Source of the DNA: an uncultured Actinomyces sp.
GTDB taxonomy: Bacteria; Actinomycetota; Actinomycetes; Actinomycetales; Actinomycetaceae
NCBI GenBank assembly: GCA_937926195.1
Contig: CALEXZ010000044.1
Location: forward strand, 1 to 18,391
DNA length: 18,391 nt
Direction: 5' to 3'
Part shown: piece by piece, positions 14,673 through 18,391 of the stretch
How the letters are laid out: each line of letters begins with the position of its first letter
Position numbering within the stretch: the first letter of the stretch is position 1
Translations under genes and position numbers: made by a program
Notes under the pieces: model-generated
Database searches by the model: none
Told to the model about the DNA's origin: nothing
Seen by the model: the letters and a program-made list of their open reading frames with translations, nothing else

Positions 14673-15701
14673 TCACGTGCGCCCGACGCTCGTCGCGCCG
14701 TCGGCCTGCTCACGCTCGCGCACGCGGCGGACGGCCAGGGCGGTGACGCGCTCACGCTCGCCCTCGCGCCAGGTGCCGTCGGGGGCGAGGTCGACGTCGA
14801 TCCACCGTACGCGCGGGTCGCGGCGGAACCACTTGAGCTGGCGGGAGGCCAGACGGCGGGTGGCGGCGGCTGTGTCCTGGACGGCCTGCTCCACGCTCAT
14901 CGTGCCGTCGACGACGGCCAGGGCCTGGGCGTAGCCGATGGCGCGCGGTGCCGTCGTGCCCTCCCTCAGCCCCTGGCCGATGAGGGCCTCGGTCTCCTCC
15001 AGCAGCCCGGTGGCGAACATGTGCCGGGCCCGCTGGTCGATGCGTGCGTTGAGGGCCTGGCGCTCGGGCCTGAGGGCGAGGTGGACGGTGGGTGCGAGGT
15101 CCTCGTAGCGCGGCAGGCTCGCCGAGAACAGGCGGCCGGTGACGGCCTGGACCTCGAGGGCGCGCACGATCCTGCGGGTGTCGGCCGCGTCGATCCGCTC
15201 GGCGGAGACCGGGTCGCTCGCGCGCAGCTCCTCCCACAGGCGGCGGGAGCCCTCCTGGTGGGCGCGCTCGGTCAGGGCGGCGCGCACGGCGGGGTCGGTG
15301 CCGGGGAACTCGAGGGCGTCGGTGACGGCCCGCACGTACAGGCCCGAGCCTCCGACGATGACGGCGCGGGCGCCGCACCGGGCCAGGGCGTCCAGGTCGT
15401 TGCGCGCGGCCCGCTGGTAGGCCGCGACACTCGCCTCGTCGCGCACGCTGAGCACGTCGAGCTGGAGGTGGGTGACGCCGCGCCTCTCGGAGAGCGGGAG
15501 CTTGGCGGTGCCGATGTCCATGCCGCGGTAGAGCTGGGAGGCGTCGGCGTTGAGGACCTGGGCGGGGACGGTGGCGCCGGCCCCCTCGCCCAAGGCCTCA
15601 ATGAGATCGAGGGCGAGGTCGGACTTGCCGGTGGCCGTCGGGCCGATGACGGCCACGCGCACCGGGGCCTGAGCGCGGCCGCGGGGCCGCAGGGCGCTCA
15701 C
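14673..15701 (-). CDS. miaA: tRNA dimethylallyltransferase MiaA
   Basis: Transfers an isopentenyl group from DMAPP to N6 of A37 in tRNAs reading UNN codons. The 342-aa protein has P-loop GPTATGKS (20-27), the conserved QLYRGMDIGTAKLP stretch, VTHLQLDV, VGGSGLYVRAV, RRIVRALEVQAVTG, AIGYAQAL and the C-terminal ASRQLKWFRRDPRVRWID. The usual ADSMQ reads ADASQ here, a mild change. Length is normal for actinobacteria. GTG 15701 overlaps the TGA of the upstream YbjN gene in GTGA, so the two are translationally coupled; the frame opens no further in a sensible way. Confidence 0.96.
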   Translation of the reverse strand: MSALRPRGRAQAPVRVAVIGPTATGKSDLALDLIEALGEGAGATVPAQVLNADASQLYRGMDIGTAKLPLSERRGVTHLQLDVLSVRDEASVAAYQRAARNDLDALARCGARAVIVGGSGLYVRAVTDALEFPGTDPAVRAALTERAHQEGSRRLWEELRASDPVSAERIDAADTRRIVRALEVQAVTGRLFSASLPRYEDLAPTVHLALRPERQALNARIDQRARHMFATGLLEETEALIGQGLREGTTAPRAIGYAQALAVVDGTMSVEQAVQDTAAATRRLASRQLKWFRRDPRVRWIDVDLAPDGTWREGERERVTALAVRRVREREQADGATSVGRT

Positions 15702-16288
15702 AGCTCGGGCAGGAGCGGCCCCACGCGGGACAGCGCCTGGGTGCAGGCGGACAGGGCGGTGTCCAGGTGCAGGCGCAGCTGCTCCGAGGTGGCACCGTGG
15801 GACAGGTCCACGAGGTAGGTGGCGCGCACCACCGTTCCCACGGGGACCTCGACGAGGCAGACGGTCGGGTAGTACTTGTCGCGGTTCCAGTCGTTGACGC
15901 TGGCGGCGACCTCGTCACGCTCGCCGGGGCTCACGGGGTCCTGGGCGTCACCGGAGACCAGCAGCCACCCGGGGTGGTCCTCGGGCTCCTCGATGACGAA
16001 GGGGAATCCGTCCCAGGTGCCCAGCAGACAGGCGTGGCCCTCGTCCTCGTGGCGCTGGACGCCGTAGCCCATGGGGCCGGTGAGCATGCGCTCGACCCTC
16101 TCGATGCTCAGCGGGCTCGTCGTCTCCTCGGCGCCGGTGGTGCGGCGCAGGCGGGTGCTCGGGCCGACGGGGGCGTCCGGGTCCTGGGCGTGGGCGCCGC
16201 GGGCACCGGCCGAGGGGGCAGTGCCCGGGCCGCCGGCACCCCGGAGGCGGTCAAGGAGGCGGCGCAGCCCCCGCAGGGGCGCGCTCAC
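15698..16288 (-). CDS. YbjN-domain protein (first miaA-linked copy)
   Basis: A 196-aa cytoplasmic protein with a basic low-complexity N-terminus (1-55) and a YbjN-like domain (about 57-190: SIERVERMLTGPMGYGVQR, GTWDGFPFVIEEPEDHPGWLLVSG, ASVNDWNRDKYYPTVCLVEV). The VNDWN segment and the alternating strands are what I recognise from actinobacterial YbjN/bacterial sensory-transduction-like proteins, which resemble type III secretion chaperones in fold; the role in actinobacteria is unknown. GTG 16288 overlaps the stop of the preceding YbjN gene by 4 bp (GTGA), and its own TGA overlaps miaA in the same way, so the three genes are tightly coupled. Assignment to YbjN is fairly secure, function is not. 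Confidence 0.78.
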   Translation of the reverse strand: MSAPLRGLRRLLDRLRGAGGPGTAPSAGARGAHAQDPDAPVGPSTRLRRTTGAEETTSPLSIERVERMLTGPMGYGVQRHEDEGHACLLGTWDGFPFVIEEPEDHPGWLLVSGDAQDPVSPGERDEVAASVNDWNRDKYYPTVCLVEVPVGTVVRATYLVDLSHGATSEQLRLHLDTALSACTQALSRVGPLLPEL

Positions 16289-16761
16289 GGCTCGAGCCCT
16301 CCGCGCAGCGGGTCCGGGAACTGCTCCTCGGCCTCACGCATGAGGGCGACGATGAGGCGACAGCCGGTGAAGAGGAACTCCTCCACCTGGGGGTCGGTCA
16401 TGCCCGCGCCGGCCGGGTAGGTGATCTCCCCGTGCAGGCGCACGACGCCGCTGTCGGCGATGGTGAGGTAGGCCTTGGGGCCGATGCGGGTGGCGTTCCA
16501 GTCTTCGACGAGGCGGCGCAGCTCGGCCAGGTGCTCGGTGTCGGCGATGCGGCTCCACACGCCCCGCAGCTGGATGATGCGCTCGTCCTGGAGGATGACG
16601 TGGACGGTGACGTAGCGCCACGGGATGCCGATGTCGCCCTCGTTGTCGATGAAGAACCTCAGTCCCAGGCTGCGCAGGCAGTCGCGTACGCGCACGACGT
16701 CCACCGGCTGGGGCACGGCCGGGACCGGCGTGCCTGAGGTGGTGGCGGCGTGCGTGGGCAT
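16285..16761 (-). CDS. YbjN-domain protein (second miaA-linked copy)
   Basis: A 158-aa protein, almost entirely one YbjN-like domain (about 20-150): VDVVRVRDCLRSLGLRFFID, then GIPWRYVTVHVILQDERIIQLRGVW, RRLVEDWNATRIGPKAYLTI and a final helix VEEFLFTGCRLIVALMREAE. It shares the (V)xDWN motif with the next gene, so the two are probably an ancient tandem pair. No membrane span or signal peptide. ATG 16761 follows TACGCT by 6 nt with no ribosome site, so it is probably the leaderless first gene of the ybjN2-ybjN1-miaA operon. Function unknown. Confidence 0.8.
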   Translation of the reverse strand: MPTHAATTSGTPVPAVPQPVDVVRVRDCLRSLGLRFFIDNEGDIGIPWRYVTVHVILQDERIIQLRGVWSRIADTEHLAELRRLVEDWNATRIGPKAYLTIADSGVVRLHGEITYPAGAGMTDPQVEEFLFTGCRLIVALMREAEEQFPDPLRGGLEP

Positions 16762-16767
16762 GGGTCC

Positions 16768-16773
16768 AGCGTA
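16768..16773 (-). promoter_or_regulatory. -10 element TACGCT, leaderless ybjN-miaA operon
   Basis: On the minus strand TACGCT is followed by GGACCC (6 nt) and the ATG at 16761. No Shine-Dalgarno and no clear -35 are visible. It would drive the three overlapping genes ybjN2, ybjN1 and miaA. Confidence 0.55.
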
Positions 16774-16778
16774 CCGAC

Positions 16779-16810
16779 CCGGCCGGGGTGGGCAGGCCGG
16801 CCGGGGTGGG
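16779..16810. repeat. Direct repeat in the methyltransferase/YbjN gap
   Basis: CCGGCCGGGGTGGG occurs at 16779-16792 and again at 16797-16810, an 18-bp period. It lies just upstream of the TACGCT box, between two minus-strand genes. It could be a simple duplication, or a site for a regulator or weak terminator; nothing else supports a role. Confidence 0.6.
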
Positions 16811-16822
16811 TCCCGGCGGCGC

Positions 16823-17464
16823 TCAGCCCCTCACGGCGAGGACGAGCGCAGCACGGCTGGGCAGGTGGAGCAGCCCGTCGGGGGCCACGGCCTGGGCGGT
16901 GAGGACGTCGAGGCCCGCCCGGGTGGCCAGGGAGGCCAGGCCCTCGGGTGTGCGCTCGAAGTCCAGGTGCGCGGGGAGGCGGGTGCCGGGCACGGGCACG
17001 ACCTGCGCGTCCTGGAAGGAGGCCGACACCAGCTGTGCCCAGGAGGCGCCCCCGGCGGGCCAGATCGTCATGGCCAGCGAGGCGCCGGGGGCGGCCACGC
17101 GTGCCATCTCCCGCACGCAGGCGCGGGGGTCGCTCACGTGGTTGACGACGAAGTTCGCGCACACGGCGGCAAAGGCCCCCTGCGGGTAGGGAAGGTCGGG
17201 CAGGGCGGCCACCTGCGCCCGTGCCCCAGGGTCCTGCCCGAGCCGGTCACGGGTGAGCGCGACCATGGCGGGGTCGGGGTCGACGGCCGTCACCCGGTGC
17301 CCGCGCCTGCGCGCCTGGGCGGCCAGCTCGCCGGTGCCGCAGCCGACGTCGAGCAGCTCGCAGGGCCCGTTGGCCACGGCGTCCAGCAGCGTCGGGACCG
17401 TCCCGGCGCACAGGGTGGCGAAGGAGACGCGGTAGGCCTCCTCGGTCCCGCTCCAGTCCTTCAC
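16823..17464 (-). CDS. Class I SAM-dependent methyltransferase (UbiE-like)
   Basis: A 213-aa soluble methyltransferase of the Methyltransf_11/25 type. Motif I LLDVGCGTGELA is at 37-48, motif II VTAVDPDPAMV follows with the acidic residue that binds the SAM ribose, then ALPDLPYPQGAFAAVCANFVVNHV as the motif IV region and ACVREMARVAAPGASLAMTIW as the post-motif helix and strand. The substrate cannot be told. GTG 17464 is chosen because AGGAGG lies 5 nt upstream; the open frame further up is a shadow of the FMN-binding gene. It follows that gene by 34 nt on the same strand, so it may be the last gene of the ABC-lipoprotein operon. Confidence 0.85.
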   Translation of the reverse strand: MKDWSGTEEAYRVSFATLCAGTVPTLLDAVANGPCELLDVGCGTGELAAQARRRGHRVTAVDPDPAMVALTRDRLGQDPGARAQVAALPDLPYPQGAFAAVCANFVVNHVSDPRACVREMARVAAPGASLAMTIWPAGGASWAQLVSASFQDAQVVPVPGTRLPAHLDFERTPEGLASLATRAGLDVLTAQAVAPDGLLHLPSRAALVLAVRG

Positions 17465-17498
17465 GCCGTCCTCCTGCCGCTGCGTGCGCCCACGGCCC

Positions 17499-18080
17499 TC
17501 AGTCCTCCTCGGTCGCGGCGTCCTCGTCCGCGCCGGCGGCGCTCGCGGCCTGGGCCGCCTGGGCGGCGATGGCGTCGATGGCCTCGTTGAAGGCGTCGGA
17601 GGTCTTCGAGGCCCCGGCCAGGGCGGTGACGTGCGCGTCCTCGACGCTGTGTCCCACGACCTGGGCGTTGACCTCGTTGACGAAGTCCTGCATGTACTCC
17701 TTGGACCGCTCGGCGAAGGGGTGGCCGACGACCTCGAGGTCGGTGACGATCCCGTCGGTGAGGGTGAGCGTGACGTCGATGGAGTCCTGCTCGAGGAGGT
17801 CGTCGACGACGCCGTAGGTCTGGCTGGAGGTGTACCGGCCGTCGGCGTACGGCCCGCCCGTCGGCGCGGCGGCGGGCCCGCGGGTGCTCGCCTGCGCGGA
17901 GGCCGTCGTGGAGGCGCCCGGCTCGGCGGTCTGGGCGCGCCCGGCGTACTCGTCACCGTTGATCGTGACCTCCTCGCCCGATGCGCAGCCGACCAGGAGG
18001 GTCCCGGCGGCGAGCAGGGCCCCCGCGGTGGCTCCGGTGGTGCGCAGGGCGCGCGCGCCCCGGGTGCTGCTCGTACTCAC
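17499..18080 (-). CDS. FMN-binding-domain lipoprotein
   Basis: A 193-aa exported protein. A signal peptide with lipobox LLVGC predicts lipidation at Cys32; a disordered Ala/Ser/Thr linker runs to about 75; an FMN-bind domain (about 78-172: YADGRYTSSQTYG, IDVTLTLTDGIVTDLEVVGHPF, VVGHSVEDAHVTALAGASKTS) follows, then an acidic tail. Such domains carry FMN covalently attached by ApbE at an SGAT-like motif and work in extracytoplasmic electron transfer. Here the motif reads AGAS (155-158), so the acceptor would be Ser158 and flavinylation is uncertain. GTG 18080 has AGGAGG 7 nt upstream and overlaps the stop of the ABC ATPase gene in GTGA. The pairing suggests a membrane redox or export system; the function is inferred. 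Confidence 0.82.
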   Translation of the reverse strand: MSTSSTRGARALRTTGATAGALLAAGTLLVGCASGEEVTINGDEYAGRAQTAEPGASTTASAQASTRGPAAAPTGGPYADGRYTSSQTYGVVDDLLEQDSIDVTLTLTDGIVTDLEVVGHPFAERSKEYMQDFVNEVNAQVVGHSVEDAHVTALAGASKTSDAFNEAIDAIAAQAAQAASAAGADEDAATEED

Positions 18081-18391
18081 TGGTGCTCCTCCTCGCCGTC
18101 GGTCTTAGGGGTGCGGGTGGTCTCGGCGGCGGCTCGCCCGGTCTCAGGGTCCTCGCCTGAGGCGCCGTCAGAGAAGTCAAGCATGTCATGGCTGCGCCGC
18201 CCCCGGGCGCCGTCGTTCGTCTTCTCCCCCACGAGGCGGCCGTGGTTGAGCAGGACCTGGCGCTCGCCGCAGGAGGCGACATGGGCGTCGTGGGTGACGA
18301 CGATGAGGGTCGTGCCCTGCTCGTGCAGCCGCTGGAAGATGTCCAGGACGAGCTGCTCGTTGGCCTCGTCGAGGTTGCCGGTGGGCTCGTC
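18077..18391 (-). CDS. ABC transporter ATP-binding protein (3' part)
   Basis: The C-terminal 104 residues of an ABC ATPase; the gene runs off the window. Visible: end of Walker B and D-loop (DEPTGNLDEANEQLVLDIFQ), the H-loop VVTHDAHVA with its His, and the post-H-loop strand QVLLNHGRLV. The DEPTGNLD wording is typical of the LolD/MacB/FtsE-like group that partners a FtsX-type permease. A long polar tail of about 50 residues (GARGRRSHDML... to EEEHQ) follows the usual end, which is unusual. Its TGA overlaps the GTG of the FMN-binding lipoprotein, so the two are co-translated. Walker A and the signature motif are outside the window. Confidence 0.9.
   Translation of the reverse strand, partial: DEPTGNLDEANEQLVLDIFQRLHEQGTTLIVVTHDAHVASCGERQVLLNHGRLVGEKTNDGARGRRSHDMLDFSDGASGEDPETGRAAAETTRTPKTDGEEEHQ

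Noticed and set aside
12015..15818. A 1267-codon plus-strand open frame opposite MFS, brnQ, dapF and miaA
   Set aside because: Its translation is low-complexity Gly/Asp/Arg/Val-rich text with no domain, and the opposite strand encodes four recognisable proteins. Long antisense frames are expected from third-position GC bias.

Overview
High-GC DNA with wall-to-wall codon-biased genes, frequent GTG starts and strong long 'shadow' frames points to an actinobacterium. The gene set (PimB'-type mannosyltransferase, FBP-type L-lactate dehydrogenase, LexA next to a LysM protein, NrdR, MiaA/DapF/HflX) and gene order fit Actinomycetales, most likely an Actinomyces-like fermentative member. The genus is inference. 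From memory, the order nrdR - LysM protein - lexA - hflX - dapF - miaA matches the Mycobacterium tuberculosis Rv2718c-Rv2727c neighbourhood, so most of the window is conserved chromosomal core. I see no rRNA, tRNA, CRISPR array, insertion sequence or phage gene. No gene-free stretch exceeds 300 bases.

Layout. (1) 1-1304: 5' part of leuC (minus) diverging from an IclR-family regulator, probably its LtbR/NdgR-type controller. (2) 1352-2958: pimB' and nrdR converge and share a CTAG that serves both stop codons. (3) 3057-4989: an SOS module. lexA and a membrane-anchored LysM protein (likely SOS cell-division inhibitor, ChiZ/YneA/DivS type) diverge from a region with three LexA boxes and two recognisable promoters; the LysM protein carries two in-frame tandem-repeat tracts in its cytoplasmic tail. 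(4) 5009-6096: a strong bidirectional hairpin, then ldh. (5) 6216-9939: hflX-dinG operon (minus), diverging from a leaderless RsmC-like methyltransferase (10063-10671). (6) 10691-16761: a minus-strand run ybjN2-ybjN1-miaA, then dapF-brnQ-MFS, with GTGA start/stop overlaps between the first three genes. (7) 16823-18391: minus-strand run of an ABC ATPase (cut by the window edge), an FMN-binding-domain lipoprotein and a class I methyltransferase.

How the genes work together. leuC, the IclR regulator and brnQ concern branched-chain amino acids. lexA and the LysM protein are the damage response; nrdR controls deoxynucleotide supply; MiaA, HflX and the RsmC-like protein act on tRNA and ribosomes.

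Most unusual: the dapF-family protein sits at the conserved dapF locus but has lost both catalytic cysteines and nearly all substrate-binding residues, so it cannot be a normal diaminopimelate epimerase. Next is a repeated promoter pattern: a TANNCT -10 hexamer at seven genes, in four of them 6-7 nt before the start codon, which predicts leaderless mRNAs.
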